DNA of 64,000 bases, from assembly GCA_018873225.1 (NCBI GenBank), contig JAEILZ010000009.1, positions 1,727,501 through 1,791,500 of the forward strand, given 5' to 3'. Below the pieces are notes generated by a model. That model ran no database searches. It was not told the DNA's origin and saw nothing but the letters and a program-made list of their open reading frames with translations. This DNA is from [Phialemoniopsis] sp. UDSM-2020. Taxonomy: Eukaryota > Ascomycota > Sordariomycetes > Thyridiales > Thyridiaceae. Made by a program: the position numbers and the translations under genes. The stretch's first letter is position 1; each line of letters begins with the position of its first letter. Below, piece after piece: positions 21,701 to 32,600 of the stretch.

Positions 21701-23688
21701 ACATCAGGACTTTTGGCCACTCTTCTAATGTCCCTGTCTATTGTGTCGCATCCCATCCAAGCAATGGGACACTTGCAGTATTAGCAGGGCCTAGGAAGCC
21801 TGGCACGTTGCAGATATGGGATACATCGACTTGGCGCTGTTTGACCAGCCAAAGTGTTCAGGACCATCGATGTGACTTTTCATATGGATATCGAGACCCT
21901 CGTCTAGCCTTCTCAAAGGACGGGCGGAAGATAATTCTTCTGTTTTCTCGTCGTGTACAAGTATGGGACAATTCAACATCACCAAGGCTTGCGAAAACCT
22001 ATGAACTTGACAACTATGCTTCAATCCTTTCGCCGGATGGGCAGTATCTTGCAGGAGGAGCGAAACCGGTTGAAATATCAGAGATACGGCGCATCGACCC
22101 AGTAATTTCACGGGAGAGGCAGTATCTTACACCCAGAACGATATTTGAGGAGATAGTAGAGGTACGACGCATCGACTCCGGAGAGCGGATGCTTGTAACG
22201 AAAGTGGGCCAGGTCAAGATGGTATTTTTCTGCCCTCAAAGCCTCCGCGTGTGCTTTTTATTGGCATCAGGAACTTTGCACATATTCCATGTTGCCACAG
22301 GTGAAGTGGATCAAACGCTGTATCTTGATTCCGCGTGGCAGCCTGTTGCTATAGGGCCGGATAAGCAGCTTGCTGCAATCGTCACCAATAACTCAGGAGA
22401 CCGACTTCATATCTACAATACCAACCTTGCGGGACTTCAACGAACACGCGCTGGTTCTCGAGGCTGGGATGCAGTGGCTCGTCCGGATCTCTTGCTGATG
22501 CGGCATCGAAATGAGAGCGCTGACAGAGAGACTCTGGAAGTCTGGGATTCAGCGACGGGAGATTGCGCTTCATCGATACCGCACCGTGGGATTTCCGGGT
22601 CTCGTCTCCAGACTTTAGGGATGAACAAACGCTTTGTGCCTATGATTCAAAATTCGGGTCGTGAGGGATGCACATTAGAGTTGTTGGACTGGAAGACCGG
22701 CTCATGCATCCAAAGGATAGATCTGAAGCGCTTTTCCCCCAGTCAGGAGAGCTTAATCTTCGGGCCAGATGGTCAGGTTGCAAGGATTCCAAGAGCAGTA
22801 AATGAATGGAGGAGAGCAGAAGTCATGATCTGGACATCACATGGTACGGTCTGGACGTTGAATCCTCACGCCTTCATACAAACCCCCCCTCAAATCGATT
22901 TTCAAAGCGACTGGATGCGTCCTTTAACAGCTACTTTTACACCGCAAGGGCATCTAATCGTGTTCGTCAATGAGTTCGGTACGATCCAAGTCCACACCGT
23001 GCGTATTGATAGCAAGGAAGGCCCGAACCTTGCCAGTTGTCAAAAAGCGACACTCCGGCACTCAAAGGACCTCTGGAACGTATTGGATGGTAGATTCCAG
23101 GCCATCTCTGGAGCAGGTGATTTGGTTGTCCTACAACAATCAGAGAACATTCTCGTTTGGGACGTGGTCACAGGAGTTGAGGTAGGCTATGGTGTACTGC
23201 CTCAGTTAAGTTCACGGCAAGGCACCGCAATGCTGTTCACGTGCACAACAACCTGCTCTCATGTCATGACAAATTTCGGCATGGTCAGACTACGGCTTCC
23301 TTCTGAGTATGGCCGAAATGGAAAATGTGCGTGTAAGCAATATGCTTTGGACAAGGACGGCGTATGGATCAAGAGGGGGGCCCGACGGATTTTATGGCTA
23401 CCTCCAGACTATCGACCAAATTATCGTCATTATGATCCCGAAGATTTAGCAGATCATCTCGACAATGATCACCGCCCGATGACAATATCGAATTCACTAT
23501 TGGCCTGCCGAACCTCAGCAGGAGTGGGTTACACCATTTTCTTCAACGAAGCATTGTTGGACGATGCTGTTGGATTTGCCGTTCTAGAGGAGGACATTAT
23601 CGTGAGGAAGGCGGGCTCTGAGCCTGGGGATGCAAGCCCTGATGATGATGTGCCACAATTCTCGATAAGGGTAGAGCGCTGGTATTGA
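18774..23688 (+). CDS. NACHT-WD40 NLR-like protein (NWD family), 1597 aa
   Basis: Three exons: 18774-19145, 19200-21182 and 21250-23688; introns are 54 nt (GTTAGT...TACTAG) and 67 nt (GTGAGT...TCGCAG). Residues about 10-200 match the N-terminal domain of NWD NACHT-NTPases (PF17100 type: WNDAYEGLE..EPKVFKAYED). The NACHT domain follows, with Walker A GDPGKGKT at 325-332, Walker B VIVVDALDE at about 426-434 and the usual YFIHQSAREFV stretch further on. From about residue 840 to the end are degenerate WD-like repeats (GVEIWDTLTGE, CQVWNCLTGK, LQIWDTSTW, VQVWDNSTS). Fungal STAND proteins of this layout act in non-self recognition and programmed cell death, with the repeats as sensor; that role is inferred. 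The frame is intact throughout, so it is not an obvious pseudogene. Confidence 0.9.
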
Positions 23689-24178
23689 CGAAGGCAGACG
23701 GACAATGAGCAAAAAATGATGATGGTTTGACCAAGCTACCATGTGTCTTATTGAGATTTTCAGCAATTCCACTTCGTGTACTTGACTCCAGATACGAGAG
23801 TACAATGATGGCGGATGATCGTGGTCGGGGACCTTGGCAAGCCAGCCAATCGCCTACCTAGAGTATTGTCAACCCATGTCGTTGTGTTCAGTGCCGACAG
23901 GCAGGGGGGTTGTCTTTAGCGTAATTTCACATGCCATCACCAAGCTAGCTGTCATTAATTTTGAAGAAAGCTGTCATCTCCAGCAAGCACCACCACCCAT
24001 CGCGACTTTTCTCTCTCAGCCTCTTCGACCACCCCGCGCTGTGTTTTGCGCACGAACAAGGACATCTGGGGGCTTTTAATCTACACACATTTCTTCTCTT
24101 CTAGTTGCCCTCCAAGAGAAGAATGTGCGCCCAGCCATTGTCATCCCACCCACCCCGATTACAGGCTCCACCACCATC
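23689..24178. promoter_or_regulatory. Upstream region of ALG7
   Basis: 490 bases between the NLR-like stop codon and the ALG7 start. A CT-rich stretch (about 24000-24110) looks like the ALG7 leader. Nothing else is seen. Confidence 0.35.
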
Positions 24179-25696
24179 ATGACGAACTCACACTCCCACC
24201 ACGGCGGTGGCTCCTCCGCGAGCAGCCTCTCGACCACCGAGACCTTCTCCCTGCTCGCCCTGACCGCCGCATGCGTCGCCGTCCTTGCCAACACCTTTCA
24301 AGGCGATGGCGCACCGCTCAGCGCCTCCATTGCCCTCAGCGGCATCGCCTTCGCCGCCAGCTACTCCATGATCCGATGGCTCGGCCCCACCTTCCTGCGC
24401 GCCGGCATCAAGGGCGTCGACATGAGCAAGCACCACAAGAAGGAAATCCCCGAGTGCATGGGCGCCATCTGCGCCATTGTATACCTGCTCGTCATCATGG
24501 TCTTCATTCCTTTCCCCTTCTACAAGGACATTGTCGCGGCGACTAGTGGAGGTGGAAATCGCGATGTCGTCTTGCATGTCGAGCACGTCCAGCAGGGCCG
24601 GTTCCTGCACCGCTTCCCGCATAGCAAGGTACGATGATACCGCTCTCTGCCCAACTATCGCAGAGACGGAATGGGCTAACATCTGTTTCTACGCATACAG
24701 CTCGCCTCGTACCTCTCGGCCATCATCTCTCTGCAGTCCATCGCCCTCCTCGGCATTGGCGATGACCTCTTCGACATCCGCTGGCGCCACAAGTTCTTCA
24801 TCCCGGCCTTTGCCGCCATCCCCATCCTCGTCATCTACTTTGTCGACTTCGGCGTCACCTCGATCGTCATCCCCATCCCGCTGCAGCCCTACCTCGGCGA
24901 GCTCTTCGACCTGGGCGCCCTCTACTACCTCTACATGACGGCCGTCGCCATCTTCTCCCCCAACAGCATCAACATCCTCGCCGGCATCAACGGCATCGAG
25001 GTCAGCCAGTCCATCGTCGTGGCCGTCCTCCTCGTCCTCAACGACTGCCTCTACCTCTTCACGCCCTACCCGCACCCGGCCACCGACTCCCACCTCTTCT
25101 CCCTCTACTTCCTCCTGCCCTTCCTCGGCGTCTCCTTCGCCCTCCTCGCCCACAACTGGTACCCGGCCCGCGTCTTCGTCGGCGACACCTACTGCTACTT
25201 CGCCGGCATGGTCTTTGTCGTCGTCTCCATCCTCGGCCACTTCTCCAAGACGCTCATCCTCCTCCTCCTGCCCCAGATCTTCAACTTCGCCTACTCGGCC
25301 CCGCAGATCTTCGGCCTCGTCCCCTGCCCGCGCCACCGCCTGCCGAAATTCAACGCGCGGACGGGCCTTCTCGAGCCCTCGGTCACCCCATGGACGCCCG
25401 AGCGCCAGCCCCGCCCGCCCATCCGCTGGGCCATGCTGCTCCTGCACCGCCTGCGCCTCGTGCGCGTCACGCTCGACCCGGACACGGGTTTGTTTCAAGA
25501 GTCGACCAACCTGACCATCCTGAACCTGTGGCTTGTCTGGCGCGGACCCCTCAGGGAGGACCGCCTGGCCACCGAGATCACGGCCGTGCAGTTCCTCGCC
25601 GGCCTGTTCGGCCTCTTTGTCCGCCACCGCCTGGCGCTGTTGGTCTTTAAGGAGGACAACTGGGGCATCGCCGGCGCTGGCAGCTCGTCGCCCTAG
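24179..25696 (+). CDS. ALG7: UDP-GlcNAc:dolichyl-phosphate GlcNAc-1-phosphotransferase
   Basis: Two exons, 24179-24628 and 24701-25696, with a 72-nt intron (GTACGA...ATACAG); 481 residues. This ER enzyme makes GlcNAc-PP-dolichol, the first step of N-glycan precursor synthesis, and is the target of tunicamycin. Landmarks are GIKGVDMSKHHKKEIPE, LGIGDDLFDIRWRHK, SPNSINILAGINGIEVSQ, HNWYPARVFVGDTYCYFAG and about ten hydrophobic segments. The Asp pair in GDD and the GDTY motif are the conserved catalytic/Mg-binding elements of the family. The Ser/His-rich N-terminus precedes the first membrane segment. The start ATG at 24179 was chosen because the frame upstream has no ATG. The gene looks complete. 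Confidence 0.96.
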
Positions 25697-26797
25697 GAGG
25701 GCCGCGCATCTGTTCCCTGCGTCGGCGATGGCGGACCTGTTGTGGTTAATGGCTTGGAGTGTTGCGTTTGCCCTCATACATAGATCTACGGATGTTGAGA
25801 AAAAGAGAAGAAAAGGAGCAATCACCACCGCATAGAAATCCAGAACAGTGATTTCTGGGTGCGACTAATCAGTGTATAGTAAAGTCGGAATTGCTCTAGA
25901 TAGAGACCTGCTGTTATGCAGTAAGACAAGTACATAACATGTCTATTAGAATCACGAAGGAAGACCACTTTTGACAAACTTCTTCCGTCTCATGTGATAT
26001 ACTATTCTCTACGATAAACACGCGCGGATCAAGAGGTTAAGATGGGTATAAGTTGAGAATGGCGGAGGCTGACACGACCGGCCCGCCTCCGCAATAAAAT
26101 ATTCGTAAGCATTTCAGGGGTGGTTCTTCCTGTCTCTGCCGTCTCACCAAGAGACAAACGGGACAACAAAAGTTATAAGTACAAAAGGAGCCATGAAAGG
26201 GGGAAGAAAGGTTCCCAGTCGACGACATTTTTTCGTCCCTTTCTCTTCCGCAATCCCTCACCCATTCGTCATCCGCTTCGACCACCCGGTTGAAAGACGA
26301 AGAAGAGATCAAAACGCCCCTAATCCCTCGTACATGGTCGGCCGTTTTCCTCGGAAAAGATTGGCACCGCGGCTCTAAGAGCAGAGGGTAGCCATCGAGT
26401 GGTTGCTCAAAGGCAATCCTTGAGTCCCCGGCTTCTCTACCCCTCTTTTCTCTTTTGAAGAAGCGGACCCAAAAATAAGCCGTTCCGGACACCATGCCAT
26501 CTGTCCCTTTTCCCAAAAAAACAAGCTCAAAACGCCATGACACAGCCCAAGGGACACCTGTCCATGATATCCCCATCCCCCGCTTTTGAGCTGTGGAACC
26601 AAGAAAGAAAAATCAGGAACTCGTAAAAGGACCGACTTTGTTGACAAAAAAGAGTAAACGCCTGGCTAGACATCAAGCAATTCCAGAGTATATAGAGGCG
26701 GAAAGGGTGGCGCCTAAAGAAGGGCAGCATCTTTTGGGCCGATGATATACATCAACATGATACCATCTGGTCCTGCATGCTCAGGCAATTATATGTA
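25697..26797. other. Convergent 3' region ALG7 / SET3
   Basis: 1.1 kb between stop codons, more AT-rich than the flanking exons. Presumed 3' UTRs. Open frames on either strand show no family features. Confidence 0.4.
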
Positions 26798-29635
26798 TTA
26801 TACAGATCCGTTCGTTTGGGGAGCGACTACCGCTGACAGCGCCGCGTCAATTCCGTTCTCCGTTGTTGGTGACTCGGTCGTGACGCCGTTCATGCTGATC
26901 GCCGACTTGGGATCGTCCAGATTCGATAGAGACGGCTTCAGCGATGTGCCGACAGAAGGTCGAGCGGCCGCAACCTTTCTGCTCTTTGTATAATCGCTGA
27001 GGCTCATCTTCTTCTTAACGGGACTGGGGTTCGCCGCTATGCCATTGACAGACGAGAGGCCGAAAGGACTAGTCAGTGTCGTAGAGAAAGGTGATTGGAT
27101 CATTGAAGACGCGGTCAGAGGGGTCGTCGTCGCGGAGGCAGGGCTCCCGAAGGCGGGAACAGGAGGCATCTGAACTCGTAGGTCGGGAGACTTGCTTGCC
27201 TTGACAGGACTCGTCAGGCTTCCATTGACCCCATTCACTGGCCCTTGGTTCAATTGCGGCGACGTGGAGGGGACGTCGGTCATAGCGACGTCGGCTGCAG
27301 ATGTGGCAACGTGAACGCTTCTATCCTCGTCCTGTAGTATCGTGGGCGATCCCAGAGGCACCTTCTTGTCTTCGATAGGGGAGTCGACGTCCATGGCGGT
27401 GACCGGGGATGAATGGGACGCACTGGAAATGCTCTGCTTGCGCTTGACTTCATCATCGAGACGACAGCGATGTCGGCTTTCGAGCAGACGTTTCGACAGC
27501 GAGATAATCCTTCGCTTCGGCCGAGGACTCTCCAGGGCGCCGCTGAACCATTCGCCCTCGACGGGATCGGTTTGCACAGCGGCATCGCAGTAGTTAGAAG
27601 GGGGCGCCGCCGAGCCATGTCGAGAGGTAGGTGCCGTCGACCCTGTCCGGAAGCCATTGGAAGGTCTGGAGGTATGCGCGCTGCTTTGGAACGTGGCGCT
27701 GGCTGGTGACCCGGATTTGCTCCTAGAGGTGCCCGCGTCAACATACTGTCGACTCGGAGCACCATTAACTTGTGGATGAGAACCCTGGTTGATACTTCGG
27801 CTCCGAGACTTGGTAGCGCCAGACGTTCCCGTGCCGTCAGAAAGGCGCTTCTTCTTTTTAACGGGTGGCTGCTGCTCCATCCGACGGAATGAATCTTCGA
27901 CCATGGCAACCTTTCGCTTGTCACGGTCGGTAGGTTCAGTCAGTATGCCGAGGGTATCAAACGAGCCTTGGCGTGCCGTCGGGGTCCTGTCGCGGCTGGG
28001 AGGTTTGCTGCGAGCACCAGGTGTCGTCGACCGACCATCATTTTCGGCGCCCTCATCAAGGTGACCCTCGCTTGGGGCACGGCTATTCGTGGCGTGACCC
28101 GTGCTCGTGGGTGAGATGGTGTGGGCCTTGGGTTTGCGAGACTTCTTTTTGGTGGGCTGTGCCCGAGAGTGTATTCGGCCATGGTAGTTCCGATGAAAGC
28201 GAGCGAACGCGCAATTCGCTCCCAGGTCACAGGCGCAACCACCGTACTCTGACAGTATCAGATATACCCAGCTGGCGATGGAATGATATTCCGTCTCGTC
28301 AATGTCTTGGTCATCGTGAACGTTCGTCTCTTCGTCTCCTAGCCCAAGCAGGCGGAGCATCCTAGACTTGGCCTTCTTAGGAAAACGAAAATCCCATGGT
28401 ATTGTGATTTGCTCGTAGGCGTTAATGCGACGGTCGCTAACGAGCCAGAAATGATATTCGGAGCCGTCGGTAAGGAACGTGTCTAGGACAGCGTTGGGCT
28501 TGCAGCTGCGCCGTACGTATCGCGCTTCGGATCCCTCGCGTCTCGTGTCGATGCAGAGAGGTAAGAGTGGATGGAAGAAGACAAAGGGAAGTGGCGAGGT
28601 CATTTCCTCCCAGCGATTGACGGGATCGGCACAGTAGTCTCGTTGTAGTCCTATTTGGCCATTGAGCTCCATCAAGGGCATGTCCTTCTCTAGTGTGGCG
28701 AGCGCGGTGAGATGCTTCCACTGGATCTCTGGTGCGTGCGGCAGTTGTTTCGTCTCGAGCCGCAGCGGGCGCTTTAGGGAGTCGATATTGGGAGGGAGAT
28801 TTTGGAACACATCGTCGTAGTCCTGGCCCGTCTCCTCGCGTAACCGCTCGGGCTCGCGCAGCCACAGGGACATGGTGTTGGAGATCATCAGATTGGCGAA
28901 TGAATTGCTATGGACGATCTGGGCGTCTGACTCGCTGCAGAGAGACATGAACCCGGAGGAGTAGGAATGGAGTTCGAAATCGCTGGGCAGATCAGGAGGC
29001 GTGTTCGCGGGGCTAGGCGGGTGGCCATGCTGGCCGGTACGGTTATTGCCATAGGAAGGGCTCCGTTTCGCAGCTTGTGAGCTGATGGAATGATTCGTCT
29101 TGTGAGAACTTTTGGCCTTTTTCGCTGGTGGGGGGTGATCACCAGCGGTGTGGTTCTTGCCAGAGGTATCACCAGCGACGTGGCCATTCAGTTGAAGGTC
29201 AGTCGGCTTTGGCTTCTTCTTGTGACTCTTGGAAGGAGGCCGCTTGGGCTTCTTGTCGGTGGCCTCTTCTTCGACGATCGACATGCTAAGGCGCGCCTTT
29301 TGTCGCTCGATGGCCTGTTGCCTGTCGACGGCCCTGGGCTTGCACTCCACACACGAGTGGACGAAATCATCGCTGAGAGCCTCCTGGACGTTGTTGGGGT
29401 AGTAGCATTCGATATGCTGCCATGAGTCGCAGGTCTCGCAGTATATCGTGTTTCCATCATCGTCAGAATACGAGCAAATACACTTGATTGTGTAGGGCTC
29501 TTCCTCTACGGTCGGTTGGACCTTCTGAGGCTCCTCCTGTGCAACGGCGACGGCGACGGCGACATTGCCGGCAGAGGAGATGATCTGACTAGGATTCGCG
29601 GCCTGCGTCAACGGCGACTGTATCTTTTCTGTCAT
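26798..29635 (-). CDS. SET3: SET3-type PHD finger and SET domain protein
   Basis: Single exon, 945 residues. The PHD finger covers residues 50-100 with ligands C52, C54, C66, C69, H74, C77, C95 and C98. A basic Lys/Pro-rich linker follows (about 115-150). The SET domain lies at about 300-430 (IDTRREGSEARYVRRSCKPN and INAYEQITIPWDF). The catalytic NHS of active SET enzymes is replaced by RRS, as in the Set3/Set4/UpSET/MLL5 group, so methyltransferase activity is doubtful. The rest is Ser/Thr/Pro-rich. In yeast SET3 is the scaffold of a histone deacetylase complex that reads H3K4 methylation through the PHD finger; the same role is inferred. It lies far downstream of a large gene-free region. 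Confidence 0.9.
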   Translation of the reverse strand: MTEKIQSPLTQAANPSQIISSAGNVAVAVAVAQEEPQKVQPTVEEEPYTIKCICSYSDDDGNTIYCETCDSWQHIECYYPNNVQEALSDDFVHSCVECKPRAVDRQQAIERQKARLSMSIVEEEATDKKPKRPPSKSHKKKPKPTDLQLNGHVAGDTSGKNHTAGDHPPPAKKAKSSHKTNHSISSQAAKRSPSYGNNRTGQHGHPPSPANTPPDLPSDFELHSYSSGFMSLCSESDAQIVHSNSFANLMISNTMSLWLREPERLREETGQDYDDVFQNLPPNIDSLKRPLRLETKQLPHAPEIQWKHLTALATLEKDMPLMELNGQIGLQRDYCADPVNRWEEMTSPLPFVFFHPLLPLCIDTRREGSEARYVRRSCKPNAVLDTFLTDGSEYHFWLVSDRRINAYEQITIPWDFRFPKKAKSRMLRLLGLGDEETNVHDDQDIDETEYHSIASWVYLILSEYGGCACDLGANCAFARFHRNYHGRIHSRAQPTKKKSRKPKAHTISPTSTGHATNSRAPSEGHLDEGAENDGRSTTPGARSKPPSRDRTPTARQGSFDTLGILTEPTDRDKRKVAMVEDSFRRMEQQPPVKKKKRLSDGTGTSGATKSRSRSINQGSHPQVNGAPSRQYVDAGTSRSKSGSPASATFQSSAHTSRPSNGFRTGSTAPTSRHGSAAPPSNYCDAAVQTDPVEGEWFSGALESPRPKRRIISLSKRLLESRHRCRLDDEVKRKQSISSASHSSPVTAMDVDSPIEDKKVPLGSPTILQDEDRSVHVATSAADVAMTDVPSTSPQLNQGPVNGVNGSLTSPVKASKSPDLRVQMPPVPAFGSPASATTTPLTASSMIQSPFSTTLTSPFGLSSVNGIAANPSPVKKKMSLSDYTKSRKVAAARPSVGTSLKPSLSNLDDPKSAISMNGVTTESPTTENGIDAALSAVVAPQTNGSV

Positions 29636-32600
29636 AATCTAACGGGAACCTCGCCAGGCGGGTGGGTTCCGGGGGTTGAAAGGCGAACAAAATTATCTGT
29701 GCGGCCGGGAGGTCATGACTGGGCACGGAATTTCGACGCGACGCAACGAGGTTTTGGTCGACAAAATCAGATGAGGACAGCGACGGATGGCATACCATCC
29801 GTCACTGCCGTCAGACGGGAGAGGGATCGCGACGTGCTGTGTGCACTGGTGGAACGAAGAGCAGATGCTCAACTGTCCCCAAGAGCGGACGACACAGACA
29901 CCGAGTCGCGTGTGTGAAAGATGGTGGATTGTTCTACAAGAGGTAGAAAATCGAAGACGGGGTATCTATCGAGGCGATCGAGGTCGTTTTGTCGTGAGGT
30001 CAAGATTGTAGGCGTTCGCGCAACGGGTGTGGCGACCGTGGGCGACAGAGTTCGAGATGCAGGAGATTGGGGGAAACAAGACGACAGGGATGCGACTCGA
30101 GGAAGGGGACCGTTCGTGACGGCGCACAGGTGATCAAAGGCGAAGAGATGATTAGGATACTCGAGAAAAGGGTCGCCGGGAGTCAAAGGAGGTCTTGTCG
30201 TGCGATTCGCGAGGGGGGAAGGTGGAATTGAAAATTGAGAAAGAAGAAAGAGTAGAGGAGAGAGGGAGGAGGAGGAGGGCGAGGGGCCACACAACAAGAG
30301 CGAGAAGAATGGGATGGGATGGGAATGGATGGGTGCATGGTGCTGGGGGTGGTGCTGGGCGGGCGCTGGGTGCTGGGAGGAGCGGAGCAGAAGGGTGCAG
30401 CAGAGCAAGTGCAGTGGTGCACTTGCAGAAGGGTCGGGTGCGAAACTGAGAAGACTGGGGGCCACAGCCAGAAGGGCAAATGGGCGGCCAGCGGCGCATT
30501 CGCACCAAGAGTCAGTCAGTCAGGCACTACACCTTGGCGGGAGCTACCTGTGTCTCCCACCACCACCACCGCCAATTCTCAAGCCTCCTAGGTACCACCT
30601 TACCTGGTCTGTCTTTTGCGCACGGCATCCTAGGAGCAGAGAGGGAGGCAGGCAGGTGTTTGCTTACCTGAGAGTGGATGAGGTTGAAGAGAGCCTTTCA
30701 TCTCACTCTTTTCTTCCACAGGAAACCAATAAAGAGATCCCAAAGAACGACTGAGAAGAGAGTGCTCCAAGGCACTCTGGGAACCAAAAATCAGAACTGA
30801 GGGAGGGCGACGAGTGTGTCGCCCTCGGTCCTGGGAAGGGGGCACCCAGTCTGCTTCCAGTGGGAACTTGGGAAAGAGGAGCGATGGGAGGGAAAGAGAA
30901 AGAGCGCAGCCAATGGGTAGACGAGATGGGGATGGGAAAAGTGGGAAGATGGCAACTGGCAGATTTCCCATGGTCGGCCTGCTGAAATGCCCCAATATCT
31001 TTGGCGGATCCACAAAACCAGTCCCCACTTGGTACATCCAGTCAGAATCCATCCAGTGTTGTACTCGATACATGCATGCCGTCCTGAGGCACTAAGGACT
31101 TTCATGGTGCAAATGAGAGTGAGAGGAAGAAAGGGCCGTGCTCTCCTGCTGGTGGGAGTTGAGGTTGGGGTTGTGCTCCGGGAGCGGACTTGACCGTCAA
31201 AGACTTCTCGAAAGGCGTTGCTCACTGAACAACCCACGGGTTGATTCTTGGAAAGATAAAGCTGGGGGTAAAGAGAGAAGAAATGAACTGTTTCTTGAAA
31301 CACTGTCGTCCTGGGGATAGTTTGATGGCAAAAGAATAATTGATGTTGACATGTGCGAAGGTGGGATGATGACGAGGAACCCGAGACGACGAGATATAAG
31401 ACAAGACCTGATACTGACGCCTAAGCAGCCCAGTCTGGCCATGGTGGGAAACAATTGTGCATGCTGATATAAGTCAAAATAAACAAACTGAAGCAGACCA
31501 ACCTTGGCTTTGGAGCAGCCTGCAAAACAGATGTAACGATCGAATGCTGTGCGTGTGCGTGTATAATGCTGGGATAAACAGCAACATTGAACGGCATGGT
31601 TGTGTGGATGGTAGAATTGTGCGAAGCCATGCTGCATCCGGTGCAGGCTGCCTGGGCATGGGACGCGGCAGAGTGCGGGAGCGTGGGTGAGTCATCCATG
31701 GTACGAATGCAGGCAGCTCACAAGACATGATTAAAAAGCAGTGTTGGAAAGCGGTAAGAAAGCTTCATAAGGGGGAATGAGGTGACAGGGAAGATGCAGA
31801 GGGAGCTCACAAGGTGGGAGAAAACCGTAATTAAAGCTGCTGAGGGCGCATTGGCCTTGTTTTGGGCGCATCTGCGTCAGCATCCCTGTTGCTGGCCCTC
31901 AAAGGATCGCCTGTCTCTTGCGTAACAAGTTGCTTGAGATAGTGATTCCTGCTTCCGCCAGTGTTGCCTTCTAACAGTTGGACTTGGTTGTCCTCAGTGC
32001 CCATCGTTGGGTGCACATTTGTACTAGTGTCACGTTCGGGGAGAGAAGCAAACGTAAGCAGGCATCATGAGATTATGGCAATTCGAGTTGGATCTGTACT
32101 CCTACAGTGCCCCTTCACTGCATTCCTCTTCTATGTCAATATTGGCCAAGAACGCGGGGAAGTCTACGTTTTAAAAGCATCAACAGTGGTCTCTTCGAAG
32201 CACTTCCCTGATACATCGTCATGGTGCGACTACCGGCGCCGCCAATGCTGCAGAGTGGCCACCAAGTCGTTACGGCAATTGGATGAAACCGAGGTGTAGT
32301 CAGGTATCGAGTACTTGTGCCCGGTCCACCCGGATTTAGTGCCCCTGGCGCGGATTGGCTGATGCTTTGGCTCGACCTGGACTTGTCCCATTGCGGACTC
32401 GGCCTGCATCAAAAGCTTTCGAGTAAAGCCGATTCGCAGTTTGTGTCAGAAGGTCGTCATTACTCGGGTTCGTACGAAGTAGCTACATGTGTCATCCTCC
32501 TTGACTAATCATCAACCCCCAGAGTCCCCGGTGTCGCTTGGGGCTTCTCTAGATCCAAGTGTCAGCCTGTGTGGCGAACCGTGTCGTAAGTCTGGTGGCA

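Noticed and set aside
24689..25828. 379-codon minus-strand open frame, very rich in Asp, Glu and Val
   Set aside because: It lies antisense to ALG7 exon 2. GC-rich third positions on one strand create long open frames on the other, and its composition has no family features.
29869..30465. 198-codon minus-strand frame upstream of SET3
   Set aside because: Low-complexity Ser/Pro/Leu translation of a CT-rich leader; no folded segment and probably 5' UTR or promoter of SET3.
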